Source: Pestalotiopsis fici W106-1
Lineage: Eukaryota; Ascomycota; Sordariomycetes; Amphisphaeriales; Sporocadaceae
Direction: 5' to 3'
Length of the DNA: 64,000 nucleotides
NCBI RefSeq assembly: GCF_000516985.1
Contig: NW_006917093.1
Span: 5,675,013 to 5,739,012, forward strand
Positions within the stretch are counted from its first letter, which is position 1. Each line of letters starts with the position of its first letter. Under the pieces are notes generated by a model, which worked only from the letters and a program-made list of their open reading frames with translations, did no database searches and had not been told where the DNA came from. The translations under genes were made by a program, and so were the position numbers. Shown here one piece after another: positions 12,064 to 22,795 of this stretch.

Positions 12064-12195
12064 TGCCATGCCCTCCGAATCTGGATGTGATGGACGATGA
12101 CAACCTCCCGATTGTCCTTTTCAGCCTCGGCCGGCTACAAGCTGGGCATGGGCACTCTCATTATGGTCTTGACGATAATATTGACCTTGAAATGA
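12064..12195 (+). pseudogene. Degraded copy of the GH16 gene 3' end
   Basis: From 12117 the sequence can be read FSASAGYKLGMGTLIMVL and then a stop at 12195. This is nearly identical to the last 25 or so codons of the GH16 gene at 9520-9595. Weaker similarity reaches back to about 12064 (GATGACAACC against GATAACACC), and the AT-rich 3' flank is also alike. No upstream catalytic region is present, so this is a fragment left by a partial duplication. Confidence 0.8.
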
Positions 12196-12419
12196 CTCAT
12201 CTATTGATTCATAATTAAAAATTAGATAATAAAGTAATATCGAGAATCATGTAACTGCACCTTCATGGATGCTTACACGTTATCGCGAATTGCATCTCAC
12301 TTTTTAACACATGGCCATTGTATAGAGAGACAATCTCAGATTACGACATTATATTATGATGTATTGTTTGCGTCGAGCGCATGTTTTCCTGATCCCCTCT
12401 ATGACCGCAGAATTCGTAT

Positions 12420-14174
12420 TTAGTACACTGGGAGCTTGAAAGCGGGAAACGAGTAATCCCAAGTAGCGACACTTGCGCTGTCATCCACGCAATCAAACGT
12501 GCTGTTATCGTCGCTTCGCCATAGGGGCCGCGTGGGCCAGGCGCATAGACCTTGCACCTCTCCCGCATACGGGCCATAATTAATGGTAGCATTGAGCGCT
12601 TCTGGCGCTATTCCAAACTCGACCCAGTTGATGACGGCATACACAATGCCCACGGGGTACGGTCCCCACGGCTGGAGGGTGTTGCGCTTGCAGTGGTCTG
12701 CGCCGGGCACAAGGTACAGTCGGTACCATTCCGACATGGCCGCGAGAGAGTCTTCTTCCGACTCATTGGGGTACATGATGGAGCGGACCGACTGCCAATA
12801 ACGGATCGTCGAGGCGGTCGGGATACTGGGGTCGGATTCGCCGTGGTAGTTGATCATTTTGCCGCCGTGCGATTGGAACTTGGTAAGATCGGGCAGACTG
12901 GTCTGCAAGCTGTCCGCGTACCTCTCAAAGCCCGTGGTCATCCAGTCCACGAGGGTGTCGTAGGTAACATTATCGAGATCCGGCAAGTTGTCAATGTTGA
13001 GCAGTTCAACAAACTTGGCCACGTATTCGCCTCCTTTGCGATTGATGTTAAGCCCCCATGAATCACTGTCCGAGTTGTATAGTGTTGCAGCATCGCTAAA
13101 AGCAGAACCGACTTGGTACGAGACATACGCTCGGTCTCCGTCAAGGGTATGAAGACCATCGTAAATTCCTTGGGCGACAGCGACACCCTCTGCACTAACG
13201 GATCCTTCTACAGCTGGCGAGGAACCGTCCGACGCAGCAGCGCAAGAATAGGACTCGCCCACAATCGATGTCAGGTTAAAGTTGAGCATGCAAAGATCTG
13301 AGCGTGAGATGACACCGTCCGTTCTGCCGTCCAGAGGATCACAGGCATCAATGGTTGCATTGACAATCTTTGCAAGTTCGCATGCCGATGGATAGTAGTC
13401 CAGGGTCTTTTCCACGAGGTTCGAGTACAAGTGGCTCACTTGGAGCTGTCCGTAGCGGATGGCCGGAGCACCCAGAATAGCGCCGTCGTAGAGGTCGCCG
13501 TATCGCTGGATCTGGCTGAGGCCCTGTCGTCCGCCATCTGAGCAACCCTCAAAGTAGGTGTAAATTTTGTCTGAGGTAGCATAAAAGCCCTGAAGAAGAG
13601 GCTTTGCAACCATGGTCAGCTCGCCCAATGCTTGGTAGGCGAACATGTACTATAGCAATGTTAGTTTGTTGAATTCCAGTGCGGTGATCGAAATATTCAC
13701 TGTGTTATCCCAGTTAATACTACCATTGCCCTTCAAGAGTACGCTACTGAAGGATGTGCCTTCCAATGCACCATAACCACCATCTGTGCCGCCAGTGGCA
13801 GCACCATACACGAGTGATCCGAGGAAATCCGTGTTGAGTTGATAGGCAAAACCGCCGGTGACGAGGAATCTGTTCAAGAACACATCGGGGCTTGGCAAGA
13901 TATAGTTGAGCTTGACAATGTCGGTTGTGCCAGTGTGTGCATAGCTAAGCGTGACGTTGCAATAGTCGTAGAGCTTGGTGGTTTCTTCGGCAGTGGCGTT
14001 GTACACGATAGCTGTCGTTACGGAAGATGGTATGAGATCAATGCCGAGCAGCGTTCCGTTGACGGGAAGGGCGGCTTGCACGTTGGAGACTGTACACAGG
14101 TCTTCGATAGTGGCGGCGGTGGCTATAGTCGCTACCGCCAGAGCCGAGGCAGCTATATGAAAGGAGCGGCGCAT
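12420..14174 (-). CDS. Tannase / feruloyl esterase family, secreted
   Basis: Exon 1 runs 14174-13701 and exon 2 13649-12420, separated by a 51-nt phase-0 intron (GTGAAT...TAG). The join gives 567 residues and restores the family context YMFAYQALGELT. The start has a signal peptide (SALAVATIATAA). The nucleophile motif is GCSDGGRQG, and DPLDGRTDGVI is the calcium-site-like loop of the lid domain. Near the C-terminus, SDPSIPTAS and GADHC hold the catalytic Asp and His with the family's neighbouring Cys. Members cleave ester bonds of tannins or feruloylated plant-wall polysaccharides outside the cell; the substrate here is unknown. Numerous N-glycosylation sequons fit secretion. Confidence 0.93.
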
Positions 14175-16975
14175 GTTGGGCCAATGTCGTCTTTTTCGCG
14201 TTGTTCCAAAATGAATGAATAAAATGAATTAGTGAATGTGGCGATTAAGGATTATCGTGGTAATTAATGAGTGTGATGATGAATGAACGTGGTGATAAAC
14301 GAGTGTGGCCACGCAAGGAGTTGTTGCAAGAGGAATATACAAAAGTCTGCACTTAATGCTTGAACTGCCAAGGACTATATATAACGGCAGCAGTAATTTT
14401 CATTGCATGTAGCATAGCTGAGCAAGTGCTCTTGGCAAAACGGGGCGATCTATAAAAAAAGTCTTCTGCATTCGTCAGGTAACCCATTCGCAACGGCACG
14501 TTAACGGCCCAGATCCCTTCAGAGATCATTCTGATGGATCCGTGTAATTGTCCCGAATGCTACCGAATACGACTTTGCATGAAGTTTAGCACCATGTGCT
14601 AGGTACTAGGGACCATTTAGCTACGGTGGGCGGCCCTGTGCGCTCGTTATTCAGGGGGATCTAGCTAACCTAGATTGTTTGTGTCATTAGCGTCGGCCAG
14701 CCGGAATTTCCGGGTTTCCTCTACTAGAGCCCTGTGAGGTGGCTGAGCAGTAGACAAGTAAAACTGATTATAGGGAATCCGATGAAGTCTTTCTCTTTTA
14801 TCTAGAAAGTCAGTCTTGACTGACCTCGGTATGCTTCAATCTAATGCTCTCTGCTTTTGCATACAAACGGTAAAACTTACTTCATGGTGAGTTCTAGTAC
14901 TCTGTACGTCGTCGGCAAACCCCTGCCTACTAGGTGTACAATCAGAATATTTCCAGCGGCACAGTCTGCAGCACCCAGCACCACTAACAGATTTGACTCC
15001 ACTATCACGGATCGCCCGTCCGATGCCTACCACGCAAGCTGACCCGGCCATCCGGACGGCTAGGACTAGACTTAGGTCGGAGAAATCGAAGCAGCTTGAA
15101 AGTCGATCTCCGAATGCACGGTTGAGACGACTCGCCATATGCCTCCCATTAGGTAATACCAAGTAGACCTTCTCTGACAATTGATTTGCACCAGCGTCTC
15201 TTGACGTCAATGCAAGGTCTCGATACCCTCGCTGGCAATCCGGCGCCTCCTCCTGCGCTAGTCAATGCAGCCTAGTACCTGTGCATAGCCTGTTCCTGCT
15301 GTGCCTCTTTGCGATGGTCTGCAGAAGTCAGCAAGATGGGCAGGATGCCTACACCCTCTCTGCATACCCACTGCCCCTTGCAGATGCAGATCTGGTCATC
15401 TGGTAGATGCGGTTACTGCCGCAATGATCCACGCCGAGGGTGCACAATAAATTGAGTGCAGTTCCTCTGTACATTCCCGCACTGCCACACGGACATTAGA
15501 GCTATCCAAAGAACAGTACAACAAACAACCCAAACAAGACTATTTCTTCTCACCCCAACACCGAAAAGAAAAAAAGAAAGAAACTTCATCAAATCTCACA
15601 AATTCCGTAAACAAATGGTCCAATATCGCTGCAATTATCTGCACATCAGCCAACAAGAAATGCGATAGTTACAACATAGGTGAACTGAGTTAAGTCGGAA
15701 CGCTTGAAATGTTGAAGACGAGCAGCCAAGATCTCAAGCCACACTACCTACTCCGATGCCAACAACAACTCGTACGCGACAAAGCACATGTGGGTTTATC
15801 AATCCCAACAAGGCATACTGGGCGGCTATTGTCCGGGCTGCTCAAGGGGTAGGACACTTTTGCCATTTATACTATAACAACAGAGTATCTCAAGTATCGT
15901 AGGAGATCTAGAATGTTGAAGAGGAGAACGCAAAGAAAACCTAGGAATAGAGTCAAATATGCAAAGTCAAATTATAGAGGCTTGTTAGGCTGATACTATG
16001 AGTAGTCCCGCTTGGTGAAGGTGCTCCTGGTTTTGATTCTCTTTCGCTATAGGTGCAGCTGCAGCGCTCTAGGATGCCATGTAGCTTGCAGAATATTTGT
16101 GGCTCGCTAGACGGAACAATGCAAAGATTTCGACCGCGATGTTCGACTTGCTACCTTCACACCAAGTGGCAATCACAAAGAGTGCTAGCTTTGTCGATGG
16201 ACGAGAAGCTCACTAAGATGCCGGGATAGACTCGCGGCCATGTTGCAACTGCCAGCGACACTGCGAATTGGCAAAAGGATTTGGAGTCCCCGTGCTAAAG
16301 TGTGAAACTGGAAGTTTTCAAAGCCAAAGCACTTCTCACGGCTGGTGCACCTTTCCATGGCTGGTCTGGGAGAAAGGGGTTGAAATTATAAGAAAACGAG
16401 TTCCTGGGGATAACAATGTCAAACAAGAGGGGAATCAAAGGTTTATTGAGAAAACAGATAATGCAGCAGGACCATCAGGGAACAGAATGCATGCTACCAT
16501 GGACGCTAATTTTTTTTTTTTTTTGGAGCCCAACTGTCGGTAGCATAGAGTTATTCTTCTGCGCAACCTCCGCTTTTGTCTCCAGGGCCACGACTATGGT
16601 CGTCTTGTCATTGGGGGATAATGCTCCGCGAGGAAATGATCATCAAACGGTGTTTAGGCTTGGCAAATCAAGTCATTCAGACTAGATTCGCCGCTGAGTC
16701 AGCGGGCATTACGGGCGATATAGACCATATCGAGAGCCGGACACGCCTTACCAGTCCCTGCTATTATCCTCTAGCCAATGATCATGTCTACAAAACGACA
16801 CAATTCAATGATTACTTACTTTGCGACCAAAGCATGGCCATTTCCAGAAGTATAATAACTCCATCCTCCTGCACAGATTCTTTGGGTTCCAAAGAGTATC
16901 TTTGTCAAGAGCTCGAAGCAAGACCTCGACTCAGAATCCCTTGTGTAACTTTGAAACCCTGGCAACGACACGAAG
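14175..16975. other. Long intergenic region
   Basis: 2.8 kb with no domain recognised on either strand. A TATATATAA at 14376-14384 lies about 200 nt upstream of the tannase start. A 15-nt T run sits at 16510-16524. Frames of up to 124 codons occur, but they lack start context, splice support or family motifs. Confidence 0.5.
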
Positions 16976-18757
16976 ATGGTGGAAATAATCAGCCTCGTCC
17001 CTGACGCTCAAGTCTTCATCTCGGGACTGGGGACTCTCTCAATACTTGTGTGCCACCACGTCCAGAAAACCCCAACTTGTGCAACGCGGAACTGACGTTT
17101 CCTAGATCATTGCTTACTGCGTGGCCAAGGTCATATACAATCTTTACTTGCACCCTTTGCGCAAGTTTCCGGGCCCGATGTTGTGGGCATCCAGTGCACT
17201 CCCAGCAGCCTTGAACAACGTGTCTGGCAAACCTCACATCAAGCTACTAGATCTGCACAGGCAGTATGGTGAAGTGGTCCGCATCGGGCCCAATGAGCTG
17301 GCATTTGCGCATGCGGATGCCTGGAAAGAGATTTGCGGACATCTCAAGCATGGGCAGCACGAACATGGCAAAGACCCGAAATACGCCGACGAAAGCCTGG
17401 ACAAGAGCCTCATCTCTACTTCGCGTGAAAGGCACGGTCCTATGCGGAGAACTTTGGCTCATGCTTTCTCGGCACGGGCCATGGCTGATCAGCAACCCTT
17501 GATCAACAGATACATCAATTTGTTCCTACAAAAGATAAGCGAACGCTGCAACAATGGTACCGTGGCCCTCGACATGACCGACTGGTATGAATTCATGACC
17601 TTCGACATGATTGGCGATCTGGCCTTTGGTGAATCGTTTGGGTGTCTCGAAAAGGAAAAGGCCCACCCTTGGGTCAACATTCTCTTCGACTCGCTCAAAT
17701 TTCTGCCCTGGCTCCAAGCGATAAACGACTTTCCTTTTTTCTCCATCCTCAAGCCATCGTATTTCGTACTTCTGATGCCTCGAGATATTTTGAGGAAGCG
17801 GCAAGACAGTATCGAGTTTAGCAAGGCCAGCTTGGGGAAAAGGCTTTCCTCGCCAATAACTAGACCCGACTTTGTGGATGCTATGCTGGCAGCAAAGGGT
17901 GGCTACGTAAGTTTACTTTTACTTTTGTTCGAATCAGCCCGCTTTGAGTTGCGTTGACTAATCAAATGAATCGCTCAGTCCATGTCAGAACTAGAAATGG
18001 TCGACAATAGCGTGTTGCTCACCACGGCTGGCTCGGAAACAACTGCGACAACCCTGACCGCGACGACATACTTCCTGGGCACCCATCCCGAGGTCTTGGC
18101 CAAGCTCAGTACAGAGATCCGTTCATCCTTTAAGAACGAGGAAGAGATCAACATCAACAGCGTCCAAAATCTCCCATACATGCTTGCGGTTCTGAAAGAG
18201 GTCATGCGGGTGTACCCGCCCGTACCGATTGCACTAGTTCGGAGAGCCGCACCAGGAGGCGCCGAGATTGCAGGTAGATATATACCAGAGGGGGTCAGTT
18301 GCTTCATCACTTTCGTGAGTGTCTCGATACTAACTTTACTACTCAGACAACTCTCGGTATTTGGCAATATGCGCTATACCACCTATCCTCCAATTTCCTC
18401 TGCCCTGATGAATTCATTCCAGATCGCTGGCTCGACGATCAGCGATTTGCGAATGATTGCAAGGATGCCCACCAACCATTTTCTTATGGTCCACGAAACT
18501 GTATCGGTATGAAGTAAGTGATTTTTACCGTACCTTTCTTTCTTTTCGCACACAGCATTGCGCTAATCACATACCAAATTTATAGCCTTGCGTTCACTGA
18601 GATGCGCCTGGTACTAGCTCGTTTGATTTGGAATTTCGATCTTGAACTGAGCAAAAGCTCAAGAAATTGGCTATCAGAGCAGGAAGTTTGCTTTTTCTGG
18701 AATAAGCCACCGCTGCATGTAGTCTTGAAGCCGCGAAATGAGCGCCTCGTAGGTTAG
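16976..18757 (+). CDS. Cytochrome P450 monooxygenase
   Basis: Five exons: 16976-17047, 17106-17906, 17979-18293, 18347-18513, 18586-18757, giving 508 residues. Exon 1 encodes a hydrophobic N-terminal anchor that continues into exon 2 (IIAYCVAKVIYNLYLHPL), followed by the proline-rich hinge KFPGP. Diagnostic sites are the I-helix oxygen-activation motif (AGSETT), the K-helix ExxR (EVMR), the PERF-like segment around PDRW, and the heme loop FSYGPRNCIG with the axial Cys. The overall pattern resembles the CYP65/isotrichodermin-hydroxylase-like group of fungal secondary metabolism, which is inference. It sits in the ER membrane. A SnoaL-like gene follows on the same strand, a pairing seen in natural-product clusters, but no synthase gene is in the window. 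Confidence 0.93.
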
Positions 18758-19266
18758 CTCACGGATTTGCATCGTCAATCCACCGACGAGGAGATTACTG
18801 GATCCAACATTGGACGCGAATGTAACACAGACACTGGGCAAATAGAAGTGTATAACAGATTAATTACAAGGTGCATGAGTCGCCTCACCCGTCAATTCCC
18901 TGTCTAGGCACAATCTCGGGTATGCGCTGACTAAGCGCAGCAGCCACGTATTGAACGTATCACCAATGAGCCCAAATAAGCGGCCCGAGTCCGAGACGCC
19001 AAAGGTCTTCAATCCGGTCTTTGTGTATTGTCCGTTACGTTCATCCTTGCTCATATTGAATCCATGCGCAGTGCCGAGATCCACGCCAAGAGGGCCCAAG
19101 AGAGGCGGGACAAGCAGAGAAATAAAGTCTCCGAGCTATCCGATATCATAATTTTCAGAAATATAAGTAGTCCATATTAACCAAATCCCATCGAAGAAAA
19201 AGGCGCAAGACTGAACATCTGTCTCATCACAGGCCAAAGCTGTTATCCACGTACCTATTTAGCGCC
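18758..19266. other. Intergenic between P450 and SnoaL-like gene
   Basis: About 510 nt without a gene signal; likely the 3' flank of the P450 gene and the promoter of the next gene. Confidence 0.4.
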
Positions 19267-19917
19267 ATGTCCAAGAGACGTCAAACAGCACTCCAGGCCG
19301 TTCAGGCCCTCAATGATTGGGACATTGAGGCAATCATGTCATATCGCCATGAAAGTTGTATCCACGAGATGCTTCCAAGTAAGCTGAAACTTCATTCGTG
19401 CAATATACATTTTATCCTTCTCCGCAATATGCTTATCAGTCTCTTGCAGAGTCTCTTGAGCGACCTCCTGCAGACAATGCAACCTTTCGCAAACACTTCA
19501 GCGCCTTGATGCCGTTACTCAAGAACTACAAGGCCGAGGTGGAAGATCTTGTAGAGGACGCAGCCAGCAATAAGGTGGCTGTTCATATCCGAGGAAGTGC
19601 AGACTCGGACTTTGAACCATATCGTAACGAATTCATCAGTAAGTGGCGTCGGTAAACCTCATTCATCACTTCATGCACTATTTCATCTTCAAGATCGGCC
19701 CCGGTCAGTTTGATGTTCATTGAGACTATCTCATATTTGTCATAATAGCAAGAACAGAAACTTTTTTTTGGACCAGTCACTGATGTTTGGCCCAGTGATT
19801 TTCTATTTTACGGAAGATGGAAGTAAGATTGTGCGCGTTCGCGAGTTTGTTGACAGCTTGTACACCACAAACTTTTTTACACCATCGAAGTTTGCTACAA
19901 AAAGCGGTAAGGTCTAA
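19267..19917 (+). CDS. SnoaL-like (NTF2-fold) small protein
   Basis: Exons 19267-19378, 19450-19638 and 19796-19917 give 140 residues. The first junction restores MLPKSLERPP. The second, using CAG at 19793-19795, restores an NEFI...FTEDGSKIVRVREFVDS stretch that fits the last strands of the SnoaL/NTF2 fold. The N-terminal helix (ALQAVQALNDWDIEAIM) followed by a CIHEMLP-type strand is also typical. Family members act as polyketide cyclases, isomerases or ligand-binding pockets. It follows the P450 gene in the same direction and may work on the same pathway. The third exon boundary is the least certain because an alternative upstream acceptor fails the frame test. Confidence 0.72.
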
Positions 19918-20922
19918 CGGTGCTACCAGTAGAACATATTGGGAATGGGTCAAATGCGAGATAGTACGGCTACGGCATCGCTTGGAAGCATCTCGACTTC
20001 GCACAAATCCATCACAAATATCGACAGTTATTGTCTTGACTAGGTAATTGGATATCCTCATGTTTGGGCGAGGTTGTAGCAAGATAGCAGCAACTGGCAC
20101 GCTCACGTCGGGAATACATACCTACCTACTCACTGTTGCCCACCTGCTGAATATATTAGTTAGCTCTCCCCCGCCATTTTTTATTTAATTTTATTGTCTT
20201 TTTTATGTAGCTCAATAGGATTGACCAACGCTTTTCTACAGACTTCTTAGGTTCTATTTGCTTTTCCTATTAGCTTAGGTGAGTATAATTCGTTGTGATT
20301 GTGTGTAACGACTACACTACGGGTTTCTAGAATAAACCTGAAGTATAAGAGGTGTTGGGGTTTATGCTAACAGGGGACGAGAGCTTTAAAAGAAAGTACT
20401 GAGCAATGAGTATTTGAAGGTAAGGGTGATTGAATTGATTTATAAGTATGGTCGTTAAAGCGTATTAAATGCTTTACCTATGGGTAAGATAGATGCTTAG
20501 ATTGATTACTGAGGTAATGACTGTCTATATAGGAAATCCTTTTATAATATATACCTATTTATTCCCTTACTAATGTTTTTAGATCACCTTTTTAGCGGTA
20601 ATGTTCTCGTTTGGCTTACTGATCCCATTGTGAGTCTTATTTTTGGATTACTGATCTAGTGGTGAGCCTGTTAATAGCCGTTGACAGCTGGCAGGGGTGC
20701 TGGCCTGGTCCTTGTCTGGAATGTTTGCGGCTTCGGTTCTAAGCCCCGCATGTTGCCTTCTTAAGCGCCAACATCCTTTGTTTGCCGTATGCAAGGGTGC
20801 ATGTTCGTAATATTGTGGTGTTTCTGTGTTTTTGGGTACAAGTAATACATAAGTTTAAATTTAGGAAATGGTGATTTGCTAATAAAGTACCATAAATGGA
20901 ATGAAGCGGAAGGTCGTCCGTT
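19918..20922. other. AT-rich intergenic island
   Basis: 1 kb, AT- and TA-rich especially at 20160-20700, with stops in all frames. Composition differs from neighbouring genes and could reflect a mutated old element, but no terminal repeats or transposase motifs were found. Confidence 0.4.
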
Positions 20923-22362
20923 TCATTTCGAGCGATTAGAAAGCAAAATAAGAACACCCTGTGTCATTGCAGCCACCCAAGCAATAGCTCCAAACCCACC
21001 TTCGAAAAGGTCTGCAAAAGAAATGGATAAATCGAATAGATGCAATTTCAAACGCATATAATATAATATAACCAGTACATGTGCTATCAGCCAAAGGATC
21101 CATGTAGCAAGAAGTGTAATAGCAAGTATACTTAGTAAGCGAGCCTTACCAAACAATACCAAGTCTAAAGGTATCTTATACAAAGATAAGAGCTGGAAGA
21201 CCATCAACCAGAGGGCAGAAAGTATTGGACTAATTAGTCGCAAGTGGCAGTCCCTAGTACCGTCAGACACTTGACTCTTAGGGTTCTTGAAGCTGATGGC
21301 TTGCATACCAAAGGCACTCCATATGTGATGCTCGAATATAAATATAGACAGATACTTGGCAGCAGACACCCAGAATCGTACATATAGAGAGTATGACAAA
21401 GCTATCGACACCAAGCCTTCGGTCTGGCGATATCCAATATTGTAAGTGGCGCTCGATTCGTGGTCCAATATTGTGCCGCTGAGGAGCCTGCTCTGGACAC
21501 TCGCTTTGTTGTCTTTTAATTGATGGCTTCGGCCATGTGCTCGGTTTTAACACCTAGAAAATCAATATGGCACATTTCAAACGTGAAGATACAGGGCGCG
21601 AACCTGATTATCAGAAATAATATTACATGCTCTTGCCTTTTCATGCTTTTCAAAGATTGCCTCCAAATGACCTTTAGGACCGGTGGTTGATTCTTGAAAC
21701 GATTGTAGAACTTCTGAAACGGGCTCTGATGTCTGCAACCCCCTTCCTTTGACGATTACTGGCTCGTAATGTTTTGGGAACCGAGAAGGAGACGGGAGTA
21801 GCCAAAGCAAGGAAACGGCCGCCGCGAATTGCACAACTGCTAGAGAAGCAGAGACCGGAACTTCAAGAATAAAAGCCGTTGCAAAGGCTTCCTTCCACTT
21901 GTCGAAGTCCTTTCCTACCTCGCCGCCTATACAGGCGGTAATCGTCGCCCCGGAGATCTTGTTCCCCCACACCTTGCGCAATATTGAAAGTGTCAAGTGA
22001 AGTGGGGTAAACGCCAAGACAATGTAACTGCGTATGGTAGTGTGATTGTGATGGGGCCAGAAACACCCAAGGTAGATTACGTGCGCTGGCAGGAAGACTA
22101 GATATACGACTGTTGTGATCATTATGTTGGTTGACGTGGAATGTATTATTACATCGCACTCGTCATCGGGAGATAGACTCGGAACTTTTGAGTTGGCGAA
22201 TTGTGCGCTCGCTTCTGGGCCGAGCCACACCACCATAACGAGGGTGGAAATCGCAGTGTAGATGAAACATGCTACCATGCCAAAGGCTCCCCATCGCGTC
22301 TTTTTTCTTGATATCCAAAATAGAGATCGGTCAATGGCTCGACTCAAAGATTGCAAAGACAT
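20923..22362 (-). CDS. Multi-pass membrane protein, unknown function
   Basis: Exon 1 22362-21593 and exon 2 21526-20923 are joined by a 66-nt intron (GTATCT...AAG). This junction was preferred because it yields a continuous helix (NQVRALLHQLKDNKASVQSR) and keeps frame; another acceptor closer to the donor breaks the frame. The 457-residue product has several hydrophobic segments: near residues 25-45, around TTVVYLVFLPAHVIYLG, near ILEVPVSASLAVVQFAAAVSLLWLL, and three in exon 2 including ILAITLLATWILWLIAHVLVILYY. No enzymatic or transport signature was recognised. It lies next to, and divergent from, the second HET gene. Function is not assigned. Confidence 0.72.
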
Positions 22363-22795
22363 GTTACTGCTGTGAAAAGGAAGAAAAGACGATGTGTTGG
22401 TCGTCGAAATGCCTGAAATTTATGTCTCAGACAAATGATGGAGCAACTGGCGGGGTGCATCATTTCATGCTACATGTGTATTTTTGGTCGACAGGTGCAT
22501 ACTCTCCTCGGACTTTTGTGTCGAACCGAAGTCCGATGAGGAGGCAGTGAGGGTGGCCCAATAGAGCAACTCCGCCTTAACAACAATGAAAGGCTGGCGA
22601 GGCTGGGGTTGAAAAGTCTTCGAGTATGAGCGGGGTGAAGCACATGCGACCTGTGATACGTTCAGGCCTCGAGTGTTTCTTTTCTTCCTTCCCTCCCCTC
22701 TCCTCATCTCGCGCTCAGTACGCCACTATTTTATGTCTTACACCTGGAACTTTTGACCTCTATTGAACATCACCATCTGGTGGAAGTACTTGGCC
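22363..22795. other. Divergent promoter region
   Basis: 433 nt between two divergently transcribed genes (membrane protein on minus, HET protein on plus). Both promoters must lie here. No distinct motif was picked out. Confidence 0.5.

Noticed and set aside
14836..15210. 124-codon minus-strand frame in the long intergenic region
   Set aside because: Cys- and Arg-rich random-looking product, no splice partner, no family match recognised.
19749..19795. Alternative third exon of the SnoaL-like gene starting near 19749
   Set aside because: The acceptors there give the wrong frame and a stop; the acceptor ending at 19795 restores the conserved FTEDGSKIV region.
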